This document shows, one piece after another, positions 53,983 to 62,802 of a stretch of DNA of 64,000 nucleotides. Numbering within the stretch: the stretch's first letter is position 1; each line of letters starts with the position of its first letter. Where the stretch lies: contig PBVT01000083.1 of the NCBI GenBank assembly GCA_002728755.1, positions 20,149 to 84,148 on the forward strand, given 5' to 3'. The notes under the pieces are model-generated. The model was given only the letters and a program-made list of their open reading frames with translations. It made no database searches and was not told where the DNA came from. The position numbers and the translations under genes were made by a program. Origin of the DNA: Myxococcales bacterium (GTDB lineage: Bacteria; Myxococcota_A; UBA9042; UBA3505).

Positions 53983-55386
53983 TTAATTCACGGGATCAAG
54001 CTCTGTACTCCAAAGTATCATCCGGTTTCTACCATGCTTTTTGGCGTAGTAGAGCGCCATATCTGCGCTGTGCAACAAGACTGTTGATTCCTTGGCGTGG
54101 TCCGGGAAGGCCGCCACGCCTCCGCTAACGCGAACCTCTCCGACATCCTCACCATCGGGCCCGACAAAAGGAGTAAGCTCCACGCTCTCCCGCAGTTGTT
54201 CAGCTACCTGTAGGGAGTCGTCCATATCCGTACCGGGTAATAGAGCCACGAATTCCTCTCCACCATAGCGCGCCACTACATCCGTCGTTCGCAGGCTTTC
54301 AAGCATGACCTGCGCGAGTTGCTGCAATACGGCGTCTCCAACCTGATGACCGAAGTTGTCGTTGAAGGATTTGAAAAAATCTACATCGCAGATGATGAGA
54401 CCAAAGGGGCTACCGCTTCGTTGGCTTCGTTGGATTTCCTCGTCGAGACGCTCCATAAAATGGCCTCGATTGTATAGGCCCGTAAGACGATCTGTACGCG
54501 CCAGACGATCGAGCTTTTCCACGGCCTCTTGAAGCTTGGAATTCACCTCTCCAAGCTCACGGTTCTTCGCCGCTAATTCTGAGGTTCGCCGACTCACTTT
54601 CTCTTCCAGCTCCTGGGTGTATTCCTGTAATTCCTCGGCCATCGAATTGAAGGTTGTCGCCAGCTCACCAAGCTCATCGCCCCGAACCACTTCCGTGCGG
54701 GCTGCGAGATCGCCACCTCGAATCGCCATAGCCGTACGAGCCATAGAACGCACGGGGCGAACAACGATATGCCATAAGCCTATAAACAGAACGAAAACGA
54801 CCACGCCCGCCAGGATGGTGGTAATCACCAATTGTAATAATCGTGTCGTACGAATCTGTCGGATAACGGGCGTTAGATTGAAGTGTGCCACAAGAGTTCC
54901 CCAGCGAAGACCCGATACAGCTGGCATCGAGACCTGCATTACGGAGAGTCCCTCCTCCGACACATATCGTTTCCAGATGGGCTGATATGTACCAGCGGCC
55001 AATTCATAGAAAGACTCTTCCGGTTCCACCCCGTCCTGCTTGGGTAGATCGCTAGGCCAACTCTGCGCCAATAGTTTTCCGTCGTGGTCCAACATGGCCA
55101 CGTGCAATACTCCCAGGTGCTCAGCACCCGCACGCGACAGCTCCACCATATAGGTGTCCAGATCTTCCAGGTCGTCCACCGCCACGGCGATAGCACATGG
55201 CACAGCAAAACTTTGTAATAGTGCCGCCGATCGACGCCGGACCTCTTCATGTGCGCGGTCCGAATAGGCCTGGTCCAGCCAGGCGCCCGCCACCCCCATG
55301 ACCGTAACCACAGCCAGGGTCGCGAAGATGCCTAGTCGAGTACGAATACCCCGAGCACGACCACGTTCTATGAGATCGGCAATCAT
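53983..55386 (-). CDS. Membrane diguanylate cyclase (sensor-HAMP-GGDEF)
   Basis: 467 residues. Transmembrane helices at ~18-40 and ~183-207 bracket a ~140-residue extracytoplasmic sensor. A HAMP domain (~205-257, IVVRPVRSMARTAMAIRGGD) and a coiled coil (~258-295) lead to the GGDEF domain: LTGLYNRGHF, DVDFFKSFND, and active site GGEEF (375-379), where Glu replaces Asp as is common in active enzymes. RTTD (366-369), five residues before it, is the inhibitory I-site. It makes c-di-GMP from GTP on the cytoplasmic side. The start codon overlaps the stop of the PhnD-like gene (TAATG), so the two are co-translated and the binding protein probably feeds the sensor. Confidence 0.94.
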   Translation of the reverse strand: MIADLIERGRARGIRTRLGIFATLAVVTVMGVAGAWLDQAYSDRAHEEVRRRSAALLQSFAVPCAIAVAVDDLEDLDTYMVELSRAGAEHLGVLHVAMLDHDGKLLAQSWPSDLPKQDGVEPEESFYELAAGTYQPIWKRYVSEEGLSVMQVSMPAVSGLRWGTLVAHFNLTPVIRQIRTTRLLQLVITTILAGVVVFVLFIGLWHIVVRPVRSMARTAMAIRGGDLAARTEVVRGDELGELATTFNSMAEELQEYTQELEEKVSRRTSELAAKNRELGEVNSKLQEAVEKLDRLARTDRLTGLYNRGHFMERLDEEIQRSQRSGSPFGLIICDVDFFKSFNDNFGHQVGDAVLQQLAQVMLESLRTTDVVARYGGEEFVALLPGTDMDDSLQVAEQLRESVELTPFVGPDGEDVGEVRVSGGVAAFPDHAKESTVLLHSADMALYYAKKHGRNRMILWSTELDPVN

Positions 55387-56435
55387 TATAGCCCACCCCC
55401 GCCCTTTCGGTGGGCTCGAACTCTAGCTAGTACCTGACGAACCGCCTCATAGCGTTTGTCATCAAAGGGGATCCAGCCGCTGATTTTTCGGTTCATACGC
55501 CAGATGCTACGACCGCGCGGTGAACGCGCATCCACAGCCATAAAGGCGTGCATTATCTTCTCGGCCCCTGCCTTGGGGACATGATCGAGAACCGCCAAAA
55601 CATCAAAGGGGATCCGTCCGGCGTTATGAAGAATACGGAACCGGGCTCTCGCCAAATCGGCCGGTGACTTCTTCACTCGCTCGGTCTCTTCACAGTCCTC
55701 CCCCGTACACGGTGCCTGTTTCATCATCTGGTCCGTGGTGAATCGATCCAGGGTATCTCGCATGCCGGACCCGGTGGCAACAGCGTCTACCGTTCCCTCC
55801 GCTAGCTGCCGAAAGGCGGTCTGATGATCGGAGACATATACGACCTCGAGATCTCGGCCCGGATCGATCTTGGCGTCCAGGAACGCCGCAAAGGGATATA
55901 GGAATCCCGATGTAGACCGTCGCCCAACAAAGGCCATTTTCCGCCCTTTCAGATCTTCTATCGTGCGCGCCGGATCTTCAGCCTTCACCACGATAAACGA
56001 GGAATAGGAGATCACCCCATTGGTGACTTGCGAAACCAGTGGGCGGAGGCTTGGAACACGCTCCTGTGCCAACACAAAGGCCAATGGGGGAAATATCACG
56101 ACATCAATCGATTTGTTCTCGGTGAACTGAATCAAATCCGCATAGGTGGGCGCGATAACAAGGGAGACCTTGGTCTCCAGCAGCTCCATTACATAGTCTG
56201 CGACGGGTGCCATACGCTGCGCAGCCACATCTGCACCTACCGGGGCTGCGATGGCCAGAACAATCTCTTCACGACCTTTGGGTCGCTCCAGATCTGTCAG
56301 AGCCAGATTGGTCATCTCCGGTATTTCAGGGGATGGTGGAGGCCCACCTGGCAACACCCCCTGTGTCGGTTGTTCCGCACACGAACTCATCATGCCAAGG
56401 GCCACAAAAACCCAGACAAGAAAAATCTCGCGCAC
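55386..56435 (-). CDS. PhnD-like phosphonate/phosphate-type substrate-binding lipoprotein
   Basis: 349 residues. I chose the GTG at 56435 because GGAGG lies 9 nt upstream and the signal REIFLVWVFVALGMMSSC follows; an ATG at 56459 and a far longer frame are less likely. After a Pro-rich linker the PBP fold shows LAIAAPVGADVAAQRMAPVADYVMELL, APTYADLIQFTENKSIDVVIFPPLAFV, LKGRKMAFVGRRSTSGFLYPFAAF and VDAVATGSGMRD, all typical of the PhnD/SsuA/ThiY-like phosphate-phosphite-phosphonate binding family. No ABC permease or ATPase is adjacent. Its gene overlaps that of a HAMP-GGDEF protein by one base, so it probably serves signalling, not transport. Confidence 0.85.
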   Translation of the reverse strand: MREIFLVWVFVALGMMSSCAEQPTQGVLPGGPPPSPEIPEMTNLALTDLERPKGREEIVLAIAAPVGADVAAQRMAPVADYVMELLETKVSLVIAPTYADLIQFTENKSIDVVIFPPLAFVLAQERVPSLRPLVSQVTNGVISYSSFIVVKAEDPARTIEDLKGRKMAFVGRRSTSGFLYPFAAFLDAKIDPGRDLEVVYVSDHQTAFRQLAEGTVDAVATGSGMRDTLDRFTTDQMMKQAPCTGEDCEETERVKKSPADLARARFRILHNAGRIPFDVLAVLDHVPKAGAEKIMHAFMAVDARSPRGRSIWRMNRKISGWIPFDDKRYEAVRQVLARVRAHRKGGGGL

Positions 56436-56555
56436 CGATTGGGACCTCCAAATCAACATGGCGGGAAGGATGCCATGGGGCCAACAATGGAGCAACCGAA
56501 ACACAGATTTCTTTGACGACGGCGAAGGACGTGCGTTACTCAAAAGATTCGAAAA

Positions 56556-57473
56556 ATGTTTCCCCGCCACAAGACATATCCCCGCTGCCTCTGGGTTCGC
56601 CTGGCAACCGCTGTACTCGCTTTTGTCGTGGGCACCGCTGCGTTTGCCCCATCTGCCGAGGCCAAACCACCGGCGAAGAACGATCCAATCTCCAAGAACC
56701 GAGCCAGTCTGGACGTAGCACTGGACGCCATCTGGCCGAAGAAAGCCAAGAAACAACATAAACGGCAACGGAAACAAAAGGCGCTCGCCCCGAAAAACCC
56801 ACTGAATTCCTTTGAAAAGAACAAATCGAATCTGGGGCCAGACACGCCGGAACATAAGACCTTTGCTAAATCGCCATATCTTCGTCCGGGCCAGGTCGCA
56901 GAGCCCGAGAAGAAGCCGGAACCGGCCAAGAAAGCTGTCGCCGCCCAGGCCAGCCTTGCACCGAAACAAGCCAAAAAACGGCGAAAGCGTCGGCGAGTCG
57001 CCCGTAATGCTCCGAAGATTCGATATCTGGGCCGTGGGGGAATCAGCCTACAAGGTGACACGCCCGTCGTGGGGTCCGATCTGAAGTTTTCCTATCGTGC
57101 TGCGGGTTTCGCTCCAAATGTGGAAGGACCTCCCCACTGGCGTATTAAGAAGCATCGAGGCTTCATACGCGTGAGATTTCAGGGAAAGAAGTCGTTTAAA
57201 TTTCGCGCGGCTGGCGCCCAGATGGGTCAAAGTGCCCACACCTATGTGGATCTCGTGATCAATGGGAAACGATATTGGTCGGGCCGCTATATTGATCGCC
57301 GCTGGCAATGGTACACCATCCCCAAACATCTGCTCTCGAAGGGAAAAAACGAGGTCCGCGTCATTCTAAACGGGCCCAACCCTATCTCCATTGATCAGAT
57401 TCGTGTGACCGGCTCGAGCCGCTCGCAAAAGGCAAAGGGGCGAAAGAAGGGTTCTTCAAAAAAACGCGGCTGA
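56556..57473 (+). CDS. Basic exported protein with C-terminal beta-sandwich domain
   Basis: 305 residues with a long signal (RLATAVLAFVVGTAAFAPSAEA). Residues ~40-155 are very rich in Lys, Arg, Pro and Ala (PKKAKKQHKRQRKQ, KKRRKRRRVARN). Residues ~160-290 form a beta domain (DLKFSYRAAGFAPNVEG, YVDLVINGKRYWSGRYIDRRWQWYTIPKHLL, NEVRVILNG) resembling a carbohydrate-binding or galactose-binding sandwich, and the tail is again basic. It could bind polyanions such as LPS or nucleic acid (inference). It is divergent from the PhnD-like gene by 120 bp, and its last 18 bp overlap the end of the convergent deaminase gene. Confidence 0.6.
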   Translation: MFPRHKTYPRCLWVRLATAVLAFVVGTAAFAPSAEAKPPAKNDPISKNRASLDVALDAIWPKKAKKQHKRQRKQKALAPKNPLNSFEKNKSNLGPDTPEHKTFAKSPYLRPGQVAEPEKKPEPAKKAVAAQASLAPKQAKKRRKRRRVARNAPKIRYLGRGGISLQGDTPVVGSDLKFSYRAAGFAPNVEGPPHWRIKKHRGFIRVRFQGKKSFKFRAAGAQMGQSAHTYVDLVINGKRYWSGRYIDRRWQWYTIPKHLLSKGKNEVRVILNGPNPISIDQIRVTGSSRSQKAKGRKKGSSKKRG

Positions 57474-58361
57474 ACGCCCGTTTGCCACCAGAACCTCCAG
57501 CTCTCGCTCCGTGATTCCTTCGATGGCCGATACCCGGCCGTACTCGGTTGGAGCGTCCACCTGCGAGAGAAGGGTATTATCGGTACATACAGTCACAAGG
57601 ACTCCCAGGCGAAGCCAGGTCGCGAGTGGATGCTCGGTTACAGCTCCTATAATACCCGTATGAACGTTGGAGGTCGGGCAGGCTTCGATCAACACTCCGC
57701 GCTCCAATACCAGGTCGAGAACGGCCGGATCGTCCAGTAGGCTGGTACCATGCCCAATGCGCTGTGCATGGAGATGTTCGATAGCGAACCGGATCTCCGC
57801 TGGTGGTCTCCCCTCTCCTGCGTGGACCGTTCGGCCTAGACCGCTGTCTCGCGCCAGACGATACGCCTGTTTGTAATCCTCCATACCGAAAGAATGGCCA
57901 GGGCCTGGTCCTCCGGCCAAATCAATACCACAGACCCCTTCACGGGCATGGCCGATGGTCACCAATCGCTCAAGTACCGTTGGTGGCTCACCATACAAAC
58001 CGCATAAGATCACGCCAGCGCGCCCTCCCACGCCATCCAGAGCCGCGTCGACGATCTCTTCTGGAGCCGCCCCCTGATGGAGTTGCGGCGCAAAACGGAT
58101 CTCCAATGTGCTAACACCTTCCGAGGCGGCATCCTCACAGATCTCGGCAGCTACCCGCCGCACGGCATCGGGAGTCTGAAGAACAGAGAGGGTGATACCA
58201 AATCGTGCCAGCGCCTGGTCCAGGCCCATCCCAGCAAAGAAGTGAATCTCCGATTCATCCTGCGGAAGTGCTACGCCGGCATCATCGGCCAGATCCCGAA
58301 GTGTCGACAGACGCAAAGAGCCGTCGAGGTGTCGGTGAAGGTCGGAATACTCCTTGGCCAT
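57456..58361 (-). CDS. add: Adenosine deaminase family protein
   Basis: 301 residues (typical 330-350, so slightly short). Metal ligands and catalytic residues of the family are visible: LHRHLDGSLR with H9/H11, HAGEGRPPAEIR (His and catalytic Glu in the HAGE motif), RIGHGTSL, EACPTSNVHTG and VCTDNTLLSQ with the Asp pair. It deaminates adenosine (or adenine, or a modified nucleoside) to inosine in the cytoplasm. SNVHTG and CTDNTLL fit the bacterial Add/ADGF-type sequences. The amino acid substitutions do not settle adenosine versus adenine specificity. The gene ends inside the convergent basic-protein gene (18-bp overlap). No operon partner. Confidence 0.85.
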   Translation of the reverse strand: MAKEYSDLHRHLDGSLRLSTLRDLADDAGVALPQDESEIHFFAGMGLDQALARFGITLSVLQTPDAVRRVAAEICEDAASEGVSTLEIRFAPQLHQGAAPEEIVDAALDGVGGRAGVILCGLYGEPPTVLERLVTIGHAREGVCGIDLAGGPGPGHSFGMEDYKQAYRLARDSGLGRTVHAGEGRPPAEIRFAIEHLHAQRIGHGTSLLDDPAVLDLVLERGVLIEACPTSNVHTGIIGAVTEHPLATWLRLGVLVTVCTDNTLLSQVDAPTEYGRVSAIEGITERELEVLVANGRSAAFF

Positions 58362-58415
58362 GGAGCGGAGTCTAGCCTCTTCATTACGGCAAGACCAGTG
58401 ACAAGCCTCTAAGAA

Positions 58416-58832
58416 TCAAGATTTGGTGTCGGCCCCGTTCACAGCCTTGGGCTGTCGGGTGATCTCTTCGTTCTTTTGCATACGAATCACCTTATCCCGC
58501 GGTGATTCTATGTCGTCATAACTGCCGTATCGCAACATACACTCACCGAAGACACCTTTGGGACCCTCAACACATTTTTCCGGTCCATCGCAATGGCGAT
58601 CCGACAGACAGATTCGCACCTCGCTCTGGTACAGACCACGGGTAGTACAATACCCCTGTGCCCCAGGAAGCTTACGGTAACAACGTAGATCAGAACCGCA
58701 ATCAAGATGCGATTCGCAGGCCATATTCAAAGAGCTCTCTACCGGCTGTTTGGGCGTATAATCCGAATGTAATACGACCGAGCAGCCCATGAGGCCGAAT
58801 AAACAAAGAAGTAATAGAAAACGAAAATTCAC
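58416..58832 (-). CDS. Small Cys-rich lipoprotein
   Basis: 138 residues from the GTG at 58832, giving the signal MNFRFLLLLCLFGLMGC; the frame is open further up, but that part overlaps the start of the PLP enzyme gene and carries no signal. The mature part has ten cysteines (ACESHLDCGSDLRCYRK, CLSDRHCDGPEKC, GECMLRYG) spaced as in EGF-like or DUF-type 'C-x5-C-x5-C' repeats found in several larger lipoproteins of this window. The tail is charged. Function unknown. The ribosome binding site is weak. It is divergent from the PLP-dependent enzyme gene and 54 bp from the deaminase gene. Confidence 0.65.
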   Translation of the reverse strand: MNFRFLLLLCLFGLMGCSVVLHSDYTPKQPVESSLNMACESHLDCGSDLRCYRKLPGAQGYCTTRGLYQSEVRICLSDRHCDGPEKCVEGPKGVFGECMLRYGSYDDIESPRDKVIRMQKNEEITRQPKAVNGADTKS

Positions 58833-59014
58833 GAGAACTGACCGTTGTAAAGGCAGGAGAGAGTATTCGGCAGTTCGAGGCAAAGACTTGAGTCGAAACG
58901 TATACCTACAAGATTGCGTGTTGAAGTTCCCCCTGGAAAAAGGGTAACTAGATCCGTAAATTCCATCCGTTCGTACAGGCTGTTTACTCTCAAGTCGTAC
59001 CTGGAGGCTTCCCA

Positions 59015-60586
59015 ATGAAGATCGGACCGGCCATCACAATTGACGCCCTGGCGCGTGATTTCCTTGGACTGACCCACTCCGACAGCGTGGTGGATCTCGA
59101 CGGAAATGTACGAGATCGTCGACGCGTCTATCTGGATACAACCGCCAGTAGCCTGATGCCCCGACCGGTATGGAAGGCATTGCAACGATATCTTGAAGCG
59201 TCCTATGCCAATAGCCACACCCATGTGCATCGCGCGGGACGGGCTACCACAGAGGCCATCGAATCCGCTCGAGCCACCGTTGGGGAGTTGGTGGGATACG
59301 ATCCCGAACGGGATCAGGTTCTCTTTACAGGTAACGGTGCGACCGGTGCGCTAAACTATCTGGCACGTGTCTTATTTCCTCCCGAGGTTCGGCTCTGGCT
59401 GCGTGGCAATATGCCGCTACCAGACGGTTCGGGCCTGGATGACCGGGGTGAGCGAGCCCTCGCGCGCTTACATCATCGATTGGCACGCCCCCTTGTGGTG
59501 ACCACGGTTATGGAGCATCACTCCAACCTTCTCCCCTGGGTAGAGGCCGTGGGTCGCTCCAATATCCGCGCGATTGAGCTGGGATATAATGGCGTCCTCG
59601 ATATGGATCACTTCAACCAGATTATGGAAGAAGAAGGCGAGCGGGTCTCGGTGGTAGCCATCACGGGTACGAGTAATGTGACAGGCATCATCAACGACGC
59701 CCACGCCATCGCGAAAATAGCCCATAAGCATGGCGCCCTGGTGGTAATTGATGCAGCGCAGATGGCACCCCATCAAGCCATCAATATGCACCCGGCCGAT
59801 CCGGACGCATCCCTCGATTTCGTGGCCCTTTCGGGCCATAAGATGTACGCCCCTGGCTCCCGTGGTGCTCTCGTTGGTATCCTAAATCGCTCGGTTGGCG
59901 GCCGCTGTATTGGCGACGTGGGCGGGGGAATGGCGGCGGTCGTGTCCATGGAAGACTTCCGTATTGTAGACGACATCACCGCCCGAGAAGAGGCCGGCAC
60001 ACCCAACATACCAGGCACCGTGACCATGGGGCTCGCAGCCCAATTATTGATGGATGTAGGCATGGAGAATATCCAGGCCCGCGAGCATATTCTCACGCAG
60101 CAATTCATGGACCGCCTCGCAGCCATTGAGGGTGTACAGCTATATGGCCCCACCGATCTAGAGCGCTATCCGAGGGCCGGTGTAATCACCCTTAATGTCC
60201 GTGACCTGAGCGATGCTCTGGTGGCCACATATCTGGACCATGGATGGAATATTGCCGTACGAAACGGATGTTTTTGTGCCCACCCCTATGTGAAGCGACT
60301 GCTCCAGATCGACGATAAAGCGGAAGAGGTCTACCTCAAGCAATTGGACGATGGTGATTGGCGCAATGTACCGGGAATGGTCCGGGTATCTCTCGGGGTG
60401 TACTCCACCATGGAAGATCTGGACACTCTCTGTGAAGCTCTCACCGAGATATCCCAAAATGCCGACAAATTACGTGCGGCCTACACCCAGAAGATGGATG
60501 GCTCGTTCGTACGCAACGACGACAACGCCGAACGCGTGCTCAATCAGCGCCCCTTCGTGCTGAGCCCACAATCAGCCCACGGCTAG
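59015..60586 (+). CDS. Class V aminotransferase-fold PLP enzyme (cysteine desulfurase-like)
   Basis: 523 residues with GGAGG 8 nt before the ATG. It is longer than SufS/IscS (about 400). Fold-type I landmarks are YANSHTHVHRAGRATTE, VLFTGNGATGALN (phosphate-binding), VMEHHSNLLPW, VVIDAAQMAPHQ (Asp holding the pyridine N) and SGHKMYAPGS with Lys276 as the Schiff-base lysine. Near residue 418, RNGCFCAHPY supplies a Cys in the position of the desulfurase catalytic Cys, and the segment after it is typical of SufS-like class V proteins. It may release sulfur from cysteine or act on another amino acid. The final 15 bp overlap the end of the convergent SDR gene. Confidence 0.8.
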   Translation: MKIGPAITIDALARDFLGLTHSDSVVDLDGNVRDRRRVYLDTTASSLMPRPVWKALQRYLEASYANSHTHVHRAGRATTEAIESARATVGELVGYDPERDQVLFTGNGATGALNYLARVLFPPEVRLWLRGNMPLPDGSGLDDRGERALARLHHRLARPLVVTTVMEHHSNLLPWVEAVGRSNIRAIELGYNGVLDMDHFNQIMEEEGERVSVVAITGTSNVTGIINDAHAIAKIAHKHGALVVIDAAQMAPHQAINMHPADPDASLDFVALSGHKMYAPGSRGALVGILNRSVGGRCIGDVGGGMAAVVSMEDFRIVDDITAREEAGTPNIPGTVTMGLAAQLLMDVGMENIQAREHILTQQFMDRLAAIEGVQLYGPTDLERYPRAGVITLNVRDLSDALVATYLDHGWNIAVRNGCFCAHPYVKRLLQIDDKAEEVYLKQLDDGDWRNVPGMVRVSLGVYSTMEDLDTLCEALTEISQNADKLRAAYTQKMDGSFVRNDDNAERVLNQRPFVLSPQSAHG

Positions 60587-61540
60587 TTTCTCGGCTAAGA
60601 TCCGCATCCCTTCGTCCAGATCGATCCGCGGTTGGTATCCAAGTGTATCCGTCGAGTTCTGGATGGAATAGGTAGACTGCCGGCATAGGTAGCGAATGGC
60701 CCCTCGAGTCCACGGGATCGACACACCACTGAGTTTTTGGGCCCCTTCGAAACAAAGGGCCGTCGACAAAGCCACCCACCGGGGGAACGAAACCCGCGGC
60801 TCCGGTAGTTCCGCCGCCCGCGCCAGGCGCGTGATATACTCTCGGTAGGTCGAGCCCTCACCCCCGTCGTGAATCTGAAAGATCTCACCGGCGATGCCAT
60901 CCGTATCGAGGGCCAGAACCAGAGCATCGAGCAGATTCTCTACATGGCAATGAGCCATCCGCCCGCGACCACCCGCCACCAGAACAGGCATGCGGCTGCG
61001 CAGGATCTTGAGAACCCGATTCACCCATGGCACAGAACCATAGCCGTAGACGTCCCCGGGGCGGATCACAACCGGCGTCACCTTGCCCGCTCGAAATGCT
61101 TCAAGCACCATGGCTTCACTCTCGGCCTTGGTATCAAAATAGGCCACCCCTGTGTCCGTGCATAGTGGGAACGTCTCGTCCGCCATAGGACCGGGATCAA
61201 AGCCCAGAACAACAATCGACGACATATGCACCAGGCGATCCACTGCATAGCGATGGCAACAATCGAGAACGTTGGCCGTGCCATCCACGTTGACCCGACG
61301 TACCAGGTCCGGATCCACACGATCATCCACGATCGCCGCAGCGTGTACTACGCGTCGCGGCCGTACACTCTCGAATACCGCAGCCAACTGTTCCAGATCA
61401 CATATATCCGCCTGCAACATCTCGTCGGAGCTCGGGCGCAGATCTACACCACGAGCGTTCACACCCGCGGCGCGGAGTCGCTCCATCAATTGGCTACCGA
61501 TAAAGCCAGCAGCTCCCGTTACCAGCACATCAGTCGTCAT
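60572..61540 (-). CDS. NAD-dependent epimerase/dehydratase (extended SDR)
   Basis: 322 residues. Nucleotide-binding motif VTGAAGFIGSQL (6-17), D in GVDLRPS, active-site YFDTKAE (YxxxK), SSIVVLG with Ser, and IRPGDVYGYGS and HVENLLDALVLALD as in sugar-nucleotide epimerases or 3-beta-HSD-like proteins. Substrate unknown. The ATG overlaps the stop of the upstream gene by 11 bp, so both are read from one message. It belongs to the same broad family as 41063-42172 but the pair is not adjacent. Confidence 0.86.
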   Translation of the reverse strand: MTTDVLVTGAAGFIGSQLMERLRAAGVNARGVDLRPSSDEMLQADICDLEQLAAVFESVRPRRVVHAAAIVDDRVDPDLVRRVNVDGTANVLDCCHRYAVDRLVHMSSIVVLGFDPGPMADETFPLCTDTGVAYFDTKAESEAMVLEAFRAGKVTPVVIRPGDVYGYGSVPWVNRVLKILRSRMPVLVAGGRGRMAHCHVENLLDALVLALDTDGIAGEIFQIHDGGEGSTYREYITRLARAAELPEPRVSFPRWVALSTALCFEGAQKLSGVSIPWTRGAIRYLCRQSTYSIQNSTDTLGYQPRIDLDEGMRILAEKLAVG

Positions 61541-62054
61541 CGTCCGTCGCCAGATCGCCGACCCGATGCTCGATCTCTCCGATCAACCGATTGAGGTGGT
61601 GTTCTGCGCGTCCGACATCAAAACCAACCACACGTGCCCCTGCTAAAATGGCGGTCGCAAACATTACCGCCATAATCGACTCTCGGCCCGGAGGCTCCTC
61701 GGGGTGATCTCGTAGCTGATGCTCCACTACATGGCAGACGCCTTGAAAATCTCGCCAACATACGACCTCTGGGAAATCGTCGATCGGAACTCCCGTCACA
61801 TTGATGGGAGCCCAGGCAATACCCGGTTCACCAAGAACGATCTGCACGCCGTCCTCTCGTAATAAGACCATATAGGTCGAGCCAGTCTCCGGATTCTGCT
61901 TCTCCTCATACCGTTCTATGGTCTTGAGCGGAAGGGACAGAAACTGCCCACTCGCCACATCGCAGAACTTTTCATCGTGGGGATCAAAAAGAATCGAACG
62001 TTGATGCTTTTCGCACCAGGCTTGCACGCGGTCTGTTAGTTCCGATATCTCCAT
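61530..62054 (-). CDS. Conserved cytoplasmic protein of unknown function
   Basis: 174 residues, no signal, GGGAG about 12 nt before the ATG. The sequence is acidic with HDEKFCDVASGQFLSLPLKTIERYEEK and VVCWRDFQGVCHVVEHQL, and ends in DDDD. I see no catalytic motif and no family I can name. Its end overlaps the start of the SDR gene, so it is likely to be co-expressed with it. It is divergent from the hydrolase by 94 bp. Confidence 0.65.
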   Translation of the reverse strand: MEISELTDRVQAWCEKHQRSILFDPHDEKFCDVASGQFLSLPLKTIERYEEKQNPETGSTYMVLLREDGVQIVLGEPGIAWAPINVTGVPIDDFPEVVCWRDFQGVCHVVEHQLRDHPEEPPGRESIMAVMFATAILAGARVVGFDVGRAEHHLNRLIGEIEHRVGDLATDDDD

Positions 62055-62148
62055 AATCTATGGAACTCCCATAACCGCCTCGAGCCGTCAACGATGACTC
62101 GAAAAAAGTCTATACGGCTGGCGATTCCCCAGCGCAGAGGAGGCCGAC

Positions 62149-62802
62149 CTGAAACGGCGTTTTGCATATCTTCATGGCTTCGCATCAAGCCATAAATCCA
62201 CCAAAGGTCAGCGGCTCCAATCCATCTTCAAGGACTATGGTGTAGAGTTGGAGCTGCCCGATCTCAACGCCCCCTCGTTTTCCCGGTTATCCATCACAGC
62301 GATGTTGGCTCGCCTTGACCAGCTCTTTGATGATGCGAGTCCGCTTTCGCTAATTGGCTCCAGTATGGGTGGATATCTCGCCGCGCGCTGGGCGGAACAA
62401 AACCCGGGCCGGGTAGACCGTCTCCTTCTCCTCTGTCCCGGCTTTGGCTTGAATACACGTTGGCCAGATCTCATAGGAAGGGACGCCTTTGAAAACTGGC
62501 AGACGTCCGGCTGGCATCCCTTTCCAAACGGAGCAGGGATCCTGGAGAAGGTTCACTTTGGCCTGATCGAAGATGCTCTAACGCACCCGCCCTACCCCAA
62601 AGCGACCTGCCCTACCACCATCATTCATGGAGACCAGGACGAGACGGTCCCCGTGGAAACATCCAAGATCTATGTACAGAATTATCCTGCGGTCGACCTG
62701 AAGATCGTCGACGACGACCATCGGCTGACCAACTCCATCGACATGATCGCCACGACAGCCCTTACATGCCTTGGGATCTCAGAAGGGTTCGGGCTCCCGT
62801 GA
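62149..62802 (+). CDS. YqiA/YcfP-like alpha/beta hydrolase with probable CTG start
   Basis: 217 residues if it starts at the CTG at 62149. The region upstream of the first TTG (62248) codes for KRRFAYLHGFASSHKSTKG, the family's first strand and YLHGF oxyanion loop, so it must be translated. The frame opens after a stop at 62095 and has no ATG, GTG or TTG before 62248; AGGAGG sits 5 nt before the CTG. Catalytic residues are Ser in GSSMGG, Asp in GDQDETVP and His in DDDHRL. The fold is an esterase/thioesterase of the YqiA family (UPF0227-type). The end overlaps the Nudix gene by 24 bp. Confidence 0.8.
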   Translation: MKRRFAYLHGFASSHKSTKGQRLQSIFKDYGVELELPDLNAPSFSRLSITAMLARLDQLFDDASPLSLIGSSMGGYLAARWAEQNPGRVDRLLLLCPGFGLNTRWPDLIGRDAFENWQTSGWHPFPNGAGILEKVHFGLIEDALTHPPYPKATCPTTIIHGDQDETVPVETSKIYVQNYPAVDLKIVDDDHRLTNSIDMIATTALTCLGISEGFGLP

